A stretch of 64,000 nt of DNA, taken from NCBI RefSeq assembly GCF_008704495.1, contig NZ_CP023699.1:5518001-5582000 (forward strand), in the 5' to 3' direction. Source of the DNA: Streptomyces kanamyceticus. GTDB lineage: Bacteria > Actinomycetota > Actinomycetes > Streptomycetales > Streptomycetaceae. The notes below the pieces were generated by a model. The model searched no databases. It saw only the letters and a program-made list of their open reading frames with translations, and had not been told where the DNA came from. Shown here in pieces: positions 42,504 through 49,820 of this stretch; positions within the stretch are counted from its first letter, which is position 1; every line of letters starts with the position of its first letter. A program made the position numbers and the translations under genes.

Positions 42504-43160
42504 TTACGGGGCGAGCAGGTCCAGCTCCGTGGTCAGGTTCTCGCGCGCCGGTGCCTCCCAGTTGGCCACCCCGTACGGCGTCCTGAACAGGCGCGGAAGC
42601 GCGAGGAGCTGGCGCAGGACCTCGGCCCGGCCCGAGCGGAACGCCTCGTCGGGCACGAAGCCGTACTCCTCGCGGACGGCCGCCGCGTACGCCGCGTACG
42701 CGTCCGGGGGCGACGCCAGGATCGCCAGGTCGGCGTCGCACAGCGCCTCGCCGTTGCGGTCGTCCTCGGCCGGGTCGTGCGTGACGGTGAGGCGGACCAG
42801 GCGGGCCACCTCGGCCACGGCCCGCTCGCTCAGGCCCGCCTCGGTCAGGGCGCGTTCGGCGAGGCGCGCGGAGCGTTCCTCGTTCTCCGAGCGGTCCGGC
42901 GCGTACACCGCGTCGTGGAACCACGCGGCCAGGCGGACGAGTTCGGGGTCGTCGGCGTGCTCCGCCAGTACGTCGACGTGGTCCAGGACCGCCGCCAGGT
43001 GATCGGTGGTGTGGTACTTGCGCTGCGGCTCCGACCAGCGCGCGAGGAGGCGCTCCGCGTAGGGGGCGGGGTCGGGAGCGCCGCTCTCCAGGGCGCCGCC
43101 CTCGGTCGTGCGGCGCAGCGTGGTGGCCCAGCGGGCGTGGAGGTCCTTTTCGTCGGCCAT
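42504..43160 (-). CDS. HD-domain phosphohydrolase-like protein
   Basis: A 218-residue protein with the metal site HTTDHLAAVLDHVDVL, LAAWFHDAVY (HD pair) and DADLAILASPPDAYAAYAAA, matching small actinobacterial HD-domain proteins often annotated as predicted metal-dependent phosphohydrolases. It probably acts on nucleotides or phosphate esters. It precedes the MPI-GNAT gene on the same strand and is divergent from the maleylpyruvate isomerase family gene. The 100-bp gap contains nested palindromes. Confidence 0.85.
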   Translation of the reverse strand: MADEKDLHARWATTLRRTTEGGALESGAPDPAPYAERLLARWSEPQRKYHTTDHLAAVLDHVDVLAEHADDPELVRLAAWFHDAVYAPDRSENEERSARLAERALTEAGLSERAVAEVARLVRLTVTHDPAEDDRNGEALCDADLAILASPPDAYAAYAAAVREEYGFVPDEAFRSGRAEVLRQLLALPRLFRTPYGVANWEAPARENLTTELDLLAP

Positions 43161-43162
43161 GG

Positions 43163-43217
43163 GTGAACCCTAGTCATCCACATACCCCCCATGGGTGTGC
43201 CCCACGTGGGGGTTCAC
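43163..43217. promoter_or_regulatory. nested palindromes in a divergent promoter
   Basis: GTGAACCC (43163-43170) pairs with GGGTTCAC (43210-43217). Between them lie CCCATGGG (43188-43195) and the 12-bp palindrome CCCCACGTGGGG (43200-43211). They sit between the divergent HD and maleylpyruvate isomerase-like genes and could bind a regulator. Confidence 0.4.
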
Positions 43218-43262
43218 GAGTGCCCGTTGCCACGGGCGCGTCCCGCACGGTTGGCTGCGGCC

Positions 43263-43940
43263 ATGACTGCGACCACTGACGCGCACTACGAACCCGACCG
43301 CGCTGGACGGCTCCTGCGGGCCGAACGCGACCTTCTCGTACCGCTGTTGCGGGCCGCGCCCGACGACGCGTACGCGGTGCGTACCTGTTGTCCCGGTTGG
43401 ACCGTGCGGCAGCTGCTCGCGCACTGCGGGTCCGCGCTGATGCGGGTGGTCGAGGGGCGCTTCGAGGAGGGCGTGTACTCGCCGGAGTCCAATGAGCGCG
43501 ACATCGCCGAGCGCGCCGACTGGTCCAACTCCCGTGTCGTGGACGAGCTGGAGCGCGGCATGACGGAGGCCGGGGCGGCCATGGCCGCGGCGAAGGGGCG
43601 CCTCGACGGGGTCGCGCTGGGGGAGTGGGTGCACGCCGGTGACGTACGGGAGGCGTGGGGGAAGCCGGGCGCGTACGGCGGTCCGGGCCTCGTGGACGCG
43701 CTGCCGCTCCTGGAACAGTTCAGCAGGGGCGCGCACGCCGCGTCCTCGCTGCACCTGCACGCGGACGTCGACGGCACGGACGAGCCGCTGACGCTGGGCG
43801 TCGCCGACGGGAAGCGGCCGCCCGCCCGCTACATCGGGGACGCGCCGGTGCTGATCAGGCTGATATCCGGGCGACCGCTCACGGGCACGCGGTACGAGCT
43901 CGCGGGCGCCACGGAAAAGGAGTTGATTCTCTTCGGCTGA
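43263..43940 (+). CDS. maleylpyruvate isomerase family mycothiol-dependent enzyme
   Basis: A 225-residue protein beginning with a DinB-like four-helix domain (LLRAERDLLVPLLRAAPDDA, TCCPGWTVRQLLAHCGSALM; the His in CPGWTVRQLLAH is the usual metal ligand). Its C-terminal domain is of the MDMPI type. Enzymes of this family use mycothiol in isomerisation or thiol transfer; the substrate is unknown. ATG 43263 is supported by the usual family N-terminus; the frame continues upstream to 43191 without coding character. It resembles the N-terminal half of the fusion protein encoded just downstream of the divergent HD gene. Confidence 0.85.
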   Translation: MTATTDAHYEPDRAGRLLRAERDLLVPLLRAAPDDAYAVRTCCPGWTVRQLLAHCGSALMRVVEGRFEEGVYSPESNERDIAERADWSNSRVVDELERGMTEAGAAMAAAKGRLDGVALGEWVHAGDVREAWGKPGAYGGPGLVDALPLLEQFSRGAHAASSLHLHADVDGTDEPLTLGVADGKRPPARYIGDAPVLIRLISGRPLTGTRYELAGATEKELILFG

Positions 43941-44016
43941 CGAGGATCATGGCGGATGATGATGGATCATGGGCGGGCCCGTCCGACCAGTGAGTCTCAC
44001 GAGGAGTTGTTGCGCG

Positions 44017-44667
44017 ATGCCGTCCGGTGCTGCCGTGCCCGCCGACCCGAACGTGCTGCACCCGATGCCGGGCCAGTCCCGCGTGGTGCTGCTCAAGCCG
44101 CTGGTGACCTCGCCGTTGATCGACGTCGGTGACTTCTCGTACTACGACGACCCCGATGACCCGACCGCCTTCGAGACGCGGAACGTGCTCTATCACTACG
44201 GTCCCGAGCGGCTGGTCATCGGCAAGTACTGCGCGCTGGGAGAAGGCGTGCGGTTCATCATGAACGGCGCCAACCACCGGATGGACGGCCCCTCGACCTT
44301 CCCCTTCCCGATCATGGGCGGGTCCTGGAGCGACCACTTCGACCTGATCAGCGGCCTGCCGGGGCGGGGCGACACGGTCGTCGGCAACGACGTCTGGTTC
44401 GGCTACCGCTCGACCGTCATGCCGGGCGTGCGGATCGGCCACGGCGCCGTCATCGCCTCGGGCGCCGTGGTCGTCGACGACGTCCCTGACTACGGCATCG
44501 TCGGCGGCAATCCGGCCAAGCTGATCCGCCGCCGGTTCGGCGACGAGGACGTCGAGCGGCTGCTCGAACTCGCCTGGTGGGACTGGCCCGTCGAGCATCT
44601 GACCGAGCACGTCCGCGCCGTCATGTCCGGCAGCGTCGATGAACTGGCGGCTGCCGCGCCCCGTTAG
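44017..44667 (+). CDS. CatB/Vat-type xenobiotic O-acetyltransferase
   Basis: A 216-residue left-handed beta-helix acetyltransferase. It has VGDFSYYDDPDDP, LVIGKYCALGEGVRFIMNGA, the catalytic His in NGANHRMDG, TVVGNDVWFGYRSTVMPGVR, IGHGAVIASGAVVV and YGIVGGNPAKLIRRRF, characteristic of the streptogramin/chloramphenicol acetyltransferase (XAT) group. GAGGAG precedes the ATG. It may acetylate an antibiotic or a cell-derived sugar. It is alone and convergent with the copper-region secreted protein. Confidence 0.9.
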   Translation: MPSGAAVPADPNVLHPMPGQSRVVLLKPLVTSPLIDVGDFSYYDDPDDPTAFETRNVLYHYGPERLVIGKYCALGEGVRFIMNGANHRMDGPSTFPFPIMGGSWSDHFDLISGLPGRGDTVVGNDVWFGYRSTVMPGVRIGHGAVIASGAVVVDDVPDYGIVGGNPAKLIRRRFGDEDVERLLELAWWDWPVEHLTEHVRAVMSGSVDELAAAAPR

Positions 44668-45642
44668 TCAGTGCTGGTGGCCGCCGCCGTCCTGCCCGGC
44701 CTTGTCCTTCCCCGCCTCGTCCCGCGCCGCCCCGCCGCCCGCGTGCACCGTGAACGCCGCCGTCCTGACCTTGCCCTCGTGCTTGAAGTCCAGGAACAGG
44801 CGGTACGTGCCCTTGCTCGGCGCCGCCGTCATGAACGAGATGCCGGGGCCCGGCTTCGTCTTCCCGTCGCCGGGCTCGCCGTTCGGGTGTACGTGGAGGT
44901 AGGCGAGGTCGCCCGAGCGCAGCGCCACCAGGTGGCCGTACGCGGCGAGGTAGGGCTGGAGGTCGGTCACCGGCTTGCCGTTCTTCGCCACGCTCAGCGT
45001 GAGGTCGCCGCCCGCGCCCGTCTTCAGCTCGCCCTTGAGCGTGACGTCATAGCCGTCCACCGTCGCGGTGGTGTTGTGCGCGGGCACGTCCTTCGGCTCG
45101 TACGCACCCGCCACCGCGAGGTCCGCGCCCAGCGTCAGGCCCTCCTTCGCGCCCTGGGGGCGGAAGTCGGCGAAGACGCGGTAGCCGCCCGCGTCGGGCA
45201 GCTCGACCGAGGTCGACCAGGTGCCGTCGGCCGCGCGGACCGGGTGCAGGTGGCGGTAGGTCGTCAGGTCGCGTGAGGCGACGATGAGGTGCAGCTCCTT
45301 GTCGTGCTCCAGCTGGTACGCGGTGACGTTCTTGCCCGTGGACTCCTTGACGACGGCGAAGCTGAGCCTCTGCTTCTTGTCCGCCGTGAGCCGCGAGGTC
45401 TTCAGGTCGAGCGTGTAGCCGCGCTCGGAGATCTGGAGGCCGCCGGGCGGGTTGGCGCCGCCGCCTTCCCCTTCCATTCCGTCGTGCGTCCCCTTCTCCT
45501 GCCCGCCGCCGTCGTGTTCCCCGTGCCGGGCCGTCGGCGTCTCGTCCGTGACCGGGTCGACGGCCTTGCCCACGCCGTACGCGGTTCCGAAGGTCGCGGC
45601 GACGGCGGCGGCGAATGCGGTGATCTTCAGTCCGGTGTTCAT
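44668..45642 (-). CDS. secreted histidine-rich copper-associated protein
   Basis: A 324-residue protein with an N-terminal hydrophobic signal (MNTGLKITAFAAAVAATFGT). A His/Asp/Gly-rich stretch follows (ARHGEHDGGGQEKGTHDGME). Beta-sandwich segments come next (TYRHLHPVRAADGTW, YLHVHPNGEPGDG), and the tail is GQDGGGHQH. Clustered histidines suggest metal binding outside the cell. It is divergent from copA, with three CsoR-type operators in between, so copper-responsive expression is likely. I do not recognise a named family for the full length. Confidence 0.78.
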   Translation of the reverse strand: MNTGLKITAFAAAVAATFGTAYGVGKAVDPVTDETPTARHGEHDGGGQEKGTHDGMEGEGGGANPPGGLQISERGYTLDLKTSRLTADKKQRLSFAVVKESTGKNVTAYQLEHDKELHLIVASRDLTTYRHLHPVRAADGTWSTSVELPDAGGYRVFADFRPQGAKEGLTLGADLAVAGAYEPKDVPAHNTTATVDGYDVTLKGELKTGAGGDLTLSVAKNGKPVTDLQPYLAAYGHLVALRSGDLAYLHVHPNGEPGDGKTKPGPGISFMTAAPSKGTYRLFLDFKHEGKVRTAAFTVHAGGGAARDEAGKDKAGQDGGGHQH

Positions 45643-45680
45643 GACTGCTCCCTGTTCCGATTGGTTTCGATGCCATTGAA

Positions 45681-45783
45681 GATACCCCCTAGGGGTATCA
45701 AGTCAAGGCTGGCCCACCCTCTTGCGTTCGGTACCCCCCAGGGGTATATATGGATCACGTCAGAGGTACCCACCCTGGGTATC
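45681..45783. promoter_or_regulatory. three CsoR-type copper operators in the divergent copA promoter
   Basis: GATACCCCCTAGGGGTATC (45681-45699), GTACCCCCCAGGGGTAT (45731-45747) and GGTACCCACCCTGGGTATC (45765-45783) all match the CsoR palindrome form TACCCC-N-GGGGTA, the third with TACCC/GGGTA. The regulator gene itself is not in this window. Confidence 0.93.
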
Positions 45784-45811
45784 AGGATCCCGTCGCGAGG
45801 AGCCCGCGGAC

Positions 45812-48088
45812 ATGTCCACCACCACCCCAAGCCCCATCGAGGCGGCAGAGGTAGAACTCGCCATCGGTGGCATGACCTGCGCCTCCTGCGCCGCCCGCAT
45901 CGAAAAGAAGCTCAACCGGATGGACGGCGTCGAGGCGACCGTCAACTACGCCACCGAGAAGGCCAAGGTCACCTACCGCGGCGCGGACGTCTCCGTACAG
46001 GACCTGATCTCCACGGTCGAGGCCACCGGATACACCGCGCAGGAGCCCGCCCCCGTACGTGAGGAGGGCGACGCGGACGGCGCGGCGGAGCGCGCGGCCG
46101 ACGACGAGCTGCGGCCGCTGCGCGAGCGGCTGACCGTCGCGGTGCTGCTCTCCGTGCCCGTGATCGCGATGGCGATGGTCCCCGCCCTGCAGTTCGAGTA
46201 CTGGCAGTGGCTCTCGCTGACCCTCGCCGCGCCCGTCGTCACCTACGCCGCCTGGCCCTTCCACAAGGCGGCCTTCACCAACGCCCGGCACGGCGCCGCC
46301 ACCATGGACACGCTGATCTCGGTCGGCACGTCCGCGGCCTTCCTCTGGTCGCTGTGGGCGCTCTTCTTCGGTACGGCCGGGACGCCCGGCATGACGCACC
46401 CCTTCGAGCTGACCATCGCGCGCAGCGACGGCGCGGGGAACATCTATCTGGAAGCCGCGGCCGGCGTGACCGCGTTCATCCTCGCCGGGCGGTACTTCGA
46501 GGCCCGCTCCAAGAGGAAGGCCGGGGCCGCCCTCAAGGCGCTGCTCCAGCTCGGCGCCAAGGACGTCACCGTCCTGCGCGACGGCGGGCGCGAAGAGACC
46601 GTCCCCGTGGGCGAGTTGACGGTCGGCGACCGCTTCCTGGTCCGGCCCGGCGAGAAGATCGCCACCGACGGCAAGGTCGTCGAGGGCTCCTCCGCCGTGG
46701 ACGCCTCCATGCTCACCGGCGAGTCCGTGCCGGTGGAGGTCGCTTCCGGTGACGCCGTCACCGGAGCCACCCTGAACGTCGGCGGCCGCCTGGTCGTCGA
46801 GGCCACCCGCGTCGGCGCCGACACCCAGCTCGCCCGCATGGCCAAGCTCGTCGAGGACGCGCAGAACGGCAAGGCCGCGGCCCAGCGCCTCGCCGACAAG
46901 ATCTCCGCGGTGTTCGTGCCGGTCGTCATCGGCCTCGCGCTCGCCACCCTCGGCTTCTGGCTCGGCAACGGCTCCGGACTGACCGCCGCCTTCACCGCGG
47001 CCGTCGCCGTCCTGATCATCGCCTGCCCCTGCGCCCTCGGCCTCGCCACGCCGACCGCCCTCATGGTCGGCACCGGGCGCGGCGCCCAGCTCGGCATCCT
47101 GATCAAGGGCCCGGAGGTCCTGGAGACCACCCGCAAGGTCGACACGATCGTCCTCGACAAGACCGGCACCGTCACCACCGGCAAGATGACCCTGCTCGCC
47201 ACGCACACCGCCCCCGGCACCAGCACCACCGAAGTCCTGCGCCTGGCCGGTGCGTTGGAGCACTCCTCGGAGCACCCCATCGCCCGCGCCGTCGCCGCGG
47301 GAGCGGCCGCCGAGGTCGGCACCCTGCCCGTACCCGAGGACTTCGCGAACATCGCGGGCCTCGGTGTGCAGGGTGTCGTCGAGGGGCACGCGGTCCTCGT
47401 CGGACGCACCCAGCTGCTCGACGAGTGGGCGATCAAGCTTCCGGTGGCCCTTGAGCGCGCCAAGGCCGAGGCCGAGGCGGCCGGGCGTACCGCCATCGCG
47501 GTCGCCTGGGACGGCGAGGCGCGCGCGGTCCTGGAGGTCGCCGACGCAGTGAAGGACACCAGCGCCGAGGCGATCCAGCGGCTGCGGGCGCTCGGCCTCA
47601 CCCCGATCCTGCTGACCGGCGACAACACGGCGGTCGCGGTGTCGGTCGCCGCCGAGGTCGGCATCGACGCCGAACACGTGATCGCCGAGGTGATGCCGCA
47701 GGACAAGGTCGACGTGGTCAAGCGGCTGCAGGCCGAGGGGCGCAGCGTCGCCATGGTCGGCGACGGCGTGAACGACGCCGCGGCCCTCGCGCAGGCCGAC
47801 CTGGGTCTCGCGATGGGCACGGGCACGGACGCCGCGATCGAGGCGGGCGACCTCACTCTCGTACGGGGTGACCTGCGGGCGGCGGCCGACGCGATCAGGC
47901 TCTCGCGCCGCACCCTCGGCACGATCAAGTCGAACCTCTTCTGGGCCTTCGCCTACAACGTCGGCGCGCTGCCGCTGGCCGCCTCCGGGCTGCTCAACCC
48001 GATGATCGCGGGCGCTGCCATGGCGTTCTCCTCGGTCTTCGTGGTGGGCAACAGCCTGCGTCTGCGGGGGTTCAAGCCGCTGTCCTGA
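45812..48088 (+). CDS. copA: copper-exporting P1B-type ATPase
   Basis: The 758-residue pump exports Cu+ at the cost of ATP. It has an N-terminal heavy-metal-binding domain (GGMTCASC, Cys23 and Cys26), about eight transmembrane helices, actuator TGES (in [10 protein letters not shown]), the transmembrane CPC motif ([16 protein letters not shown]), phosphorylation loop [11 protein letters not shown] motif EHPIARAV and hinge [13 protein letters not shown] 45812 follows GCGAGGAG. CsoR-type palindromes lie upstream. It is followed by a hairpin and cutC. Confidence 0.97.
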   Translation: MSTTTPSPIEAAEVELAIGGMTCASCAARIEKKLNRMDGVEATVNYATEKAKVTYRGADVSVQDLISTVEATGYTAQEPAPVREEGDADGAAERAADDELRPLRERLTVAVLLSVPVIAMAMVPALQFEYWQWLSLTLAAPVVTYAAWPFHKAAFTNARHGAATMDTLISVGTSAAFLWSLWALFFGTAGTPGMTHPFELTIARSDGAGNIYLEAAAGVTAFILAGRYFEARSKRKAGAALKALLQLGAKDVTVLRDGGREETVPVGELTVGDRFLVRPGEKIATDGKVVEGSSAVDASMLTGESVPVEVASGDAVTGATLNVGGRLVVEATRVGADTQLARMAKLVEDAQNGKAAAQRLADKISAVFVPVVIGLALATLGFWLGNGSGLTAAFTAAVAVLIIACPCALGLATPTALMVGTGRGAQLGILIKGPEVLETTRKVDTIVLDKTGTVTTGKMTLLATHTAPGTSTTEVLRLAGALEHSSEHPIARAVAAGAAAEVGTLPVPEDFANIAGLGVQGVVEGHAVLVGRTQLLDEWAIKLPVALERAKAEAEAAGRTAIAVAWDGEARAVLEVADAVKDTSAEAIQRLRALGLTPILLTGDNTAVAVSVAAEVGIDAEHVIAEVMPQDKVDVVKRLQAEGRSVAMVGDGVNDAAALAQADLGLAMGTGTDAAIEAGDLTLVRGDLRAAADAIRLSRRTLGTIKSNLFWAFAYNVGALPLAASGLLNPMIAGAAMAFSSVFVVGNSLRLRGFKPLS

Positions 48089-48123
48089 TTCACCCCTACG
48101 ATCACTCCCGTACTCCTCGATGT

Positions 48124-48159
48124 CACCCCGGTGCGAGCGACTCGGCTCGCGCCGGGGTG
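48124..48159 (+). terminator. terminator after copA
   Basis: CACCCCGGTGCGAGC (48124-48138) pairs with 48145-48159 over 15 bp with one mismatch and a six-base loop. Confidence 0.82.
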
Positions 48160-48178
48160 TTCTGCGCGTAGGCTGTTA

Positions 48179-48194
48179 ATTGGACTAGACCTAT
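48179..48194. promoter_or_regulatory. DasR/GntR-like operator before cutC
   Basis: ATTGGACTAGACCTAT matches 12 of 16 bases of the DasR consensus ACTGGTCTAGACCACT, including TGGnCTAGACC. It lies 36 bases before the cutC start, where a promoter operator would be. Confidence 0.55.
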
Positions 48195-48229
48195 GTGACT
48201 GGGATCGCGATCAGAAGGAAGAGACAGCC

Positions 48230-48919
48230 ATGAGCAAGCGTGCAGTCCTGGAGGTGATCGCCCTCGATGCCGAGGACGCCGTCGCCGCCCAGGCCGGGGG
48301 TGCGGACCGCCTGGAGCTGGTGACCGACATGGCCGCCGACGGCCTGACACCGTCGCGCGAGACCTTCGCCGAGATCCGCGCCCGTGTGGACATCTCGCTG
48401 CGCGTCATGCTGCGCCTCGCCGACGGGTTCGCCGCCGGAGACGTCGACGCGCTCGTACGCAGGGCCCACGAGCTCAGGAGCGAGGGCGCCGACGAGTTCG
48501 TGCTCGGCTTCCTCGACGAGGCGGGCGGCCCCGACATGACGGCCGTCGAAGCGCTGGTGGCAGCCGTCGACGGCTGCCGCTGGACCTTCCACCGGGCGAT
48601 CGACAGAGCCGCCGACCGCGACGCCCTGCGCAAGCAGCTCGCGGACCTGCCGGGCCTGGACACCTACCTCACCGCGGGCGCCGCGGGCGGGGTCGACGAC
48701 GGACTGCCGACACTGCTCGCCGAGGCGGCGCGGGGCGGGGAGCCCGGGTACGAGCCGCAGCTCCTGATCGGCGGCGGGCTGCGGCTCGACCACCTGCCGG
48801 GCCTCAAGGCGGCGGGCGTCGACGCGTTCCACATCGGCGGCGCGGCGCGGCCCGACGGGTGGGACGCTCCCGTCTCGGCGCAGGCCGTCGCCACGTGGCG
48901 GGCGGCGGTCGACGGCTGA
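48230..48919 (+). CDS. cutC: CutC family protein
   Basis: A 229-residue TIM-barrel protein: AVLEVIALDAEDAVAAQAGG, ADRLELVTDMAADGLTPSRE, GADEFVLGFLDEAGGPDM, TFHRAIDRAADRD, LIGGGLRLDHLPGL and DAFHIGGAARPDG, all CutC hallmarks. The family was named for copper homeostasis, but its biochemical role is unsettled and a sugar-related role has been suspected. Here it neighbours copA, but a GntR/DasR-like site lies upstream. ATG 48230 with AGAAGGAAGAG. Confidence 0.9.
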   Translation: MSKRAVLEVIALDAEDAVAAQAGGADRLELVTDMAADGLTPSRETFAEIRARVDISLRVMLRLADGFAAGDVDALVRRAHELRSEGADEFVLGFLDEAGGPDMTAVEALVAAVDGCRWTFHRAIDRAADRDALRKQLADLPGLDTYLTAGAAGGVDDGLPTLLAEAARGGEPGYEPQLLIGGGLRLDHLPGLKAAGVDAFHIGGAARPDGWDAPVSAQAVATWRAAVDG

Positions 48920-48940
48920 CGGCGGGCTGTCCCCGGCTGA

Positions 48941-48970
48941 CCACGCAGTTCCCCGTGCCCCTCACGGAGC
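48941..48970. repeat. degenerate dispersed hairpin repeat copy
   Basis: CCACGCAGTTCCCCGTGCCC with flanking sequence is a worn reverse-complement copy of the CGCGGGGAACTGCGCGA element, 22 bases after the cutC stop. Confidence 0.7.
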
Positions 48971-49018
48971 ACCACTTATGGGGCACGGTACAACTGTCGT
49001 GACAAAGGAGGGGACTTC

Positions 49019-49606
49019 ATGCCCACACCGAAGGACCGGGCGCTGCCCGTCGCGGCGACGCTGCTCACCGGGACCGTCGCGCTCTACATCACCCTCGTGG
49101 TGTTCGGGAACATCACGGACTTCGGCACGAACCAGCAGTTCGTACGCCATGTCCTCGCGATGGACACCACGTTCAAGGACGACGACCTGATGTGGCGCGC
49201 GATCGAGTCCACGGCGCTGCAGGACGCCGCGTACGTGGCGATCATCGTCTGGGAGACCGTCGCCGCGCTGACGCTCATCGCGGCGACGGTGCTCTGGACC
49301 GGGGCACTGCGCGGCCGAAGGCCCGTGCGCACGGCCCGACTGGTCGGCACGGCAGGCCTGTTGATGCTCCTGCTGCTCTTCGGGGCGGGTTTCATCGGAG
49401 TCGGCGGCGAGTGGTTCGCCATGTGGCAGTCGGAATCCTGGAACGGCCTCGACTCGGCGACGAGGGTGGTGACACTGGCGGGCGTGGTGCTCCTGGTAAC
49501 ACTGCTGACACCGCCCACAGAGCCCCTTAAGGGGCGCGGGGAACTGCGCGAAGACCACGGCGAACCCGAGCCTGAAGTGCCGGTCGGCTCGGGTAGCGCT
49601 CTTTAG
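49019..49606 (+). CDS. DUF2165 family membrane protein with repeat-derived C-terminus
   Basis: A 195-residue protein with about four hydrophobic segments: VAATLLTGTVALYITLVVFG, YVAIIVWETVAALTLIAATV, LVGTAGLLMLLLLFGAGFIG and VVTLAGVVLLVTLLTP. The motif NITDFGTNQQFVRHVLAMDT is that of DUF2165. After residue about 168 the frame runs into the dispersed repeat, so the last 25 residues (LKGRGELREDHG...) are encoded by it. This extension is unlikely to be ancestral. ATG 49019 follows AAAGGAGGGG. Function unknown. Confidence 0.85.
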   Translation: MPTPKDRALPVAATLLTGTVALYITLVVFGNITDFGTNQQFVRHVLAMDTTFKDDDLMWRAIESTALQDAAYVAIIVWETVAALTLIAATVLWTGALRGRRPVRTARLVGTAGLLMLLLLFGAGFIGVGGEWFAMWQSESWNGLDSATRVVTLAGVVLLVTLLTPPTEPLKGRGELREDHGEPEPEVPVGSGSAL

Positions 49607-49798
49607 GGGGCGCGGGGAACTGCGCGACCGGCCACGGCGGGCCCGAGCCTGAAGTGCCGGTCGGCTCGGGTAGCGCTCTTTAGGGGGCGCGGGGAACTGC
49701 GCGACCGGCCACGGCGGGCCCGAGCCTGAAGTGCCGGTCGGCTCGGGTAGCGCTCTTTAGGGGGCGCGGGGAACTGCGCGACCGGCCACGACGCACCC
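49526..49798. repeat. 77-bp tandem array of the dispersed repeat (four core copies)
   Basis: The core CGCGGGGAACTGCGCGA starts at 49535, 49611, 49688 and 49765 (spacings 76, 77, 77). Between cores lies the same 60-base segment rich in CGGTCGGCTCGGGTAGCGC. The first unit diverges slightly and forms the end of the DUF2165 gene; the later ones are non-coding. Confidence 0.92.
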
Positions 49799-49820
49799 GC
49801 GCCAGACGTACCGCCGGGCC

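Noticed and set aside
49526..49798. Possible CRISPR array in the 77-bp tandem region
   Set aside because: The whole unit, not just a short repeat, is conserved and there are no variable spacers or cas genes.
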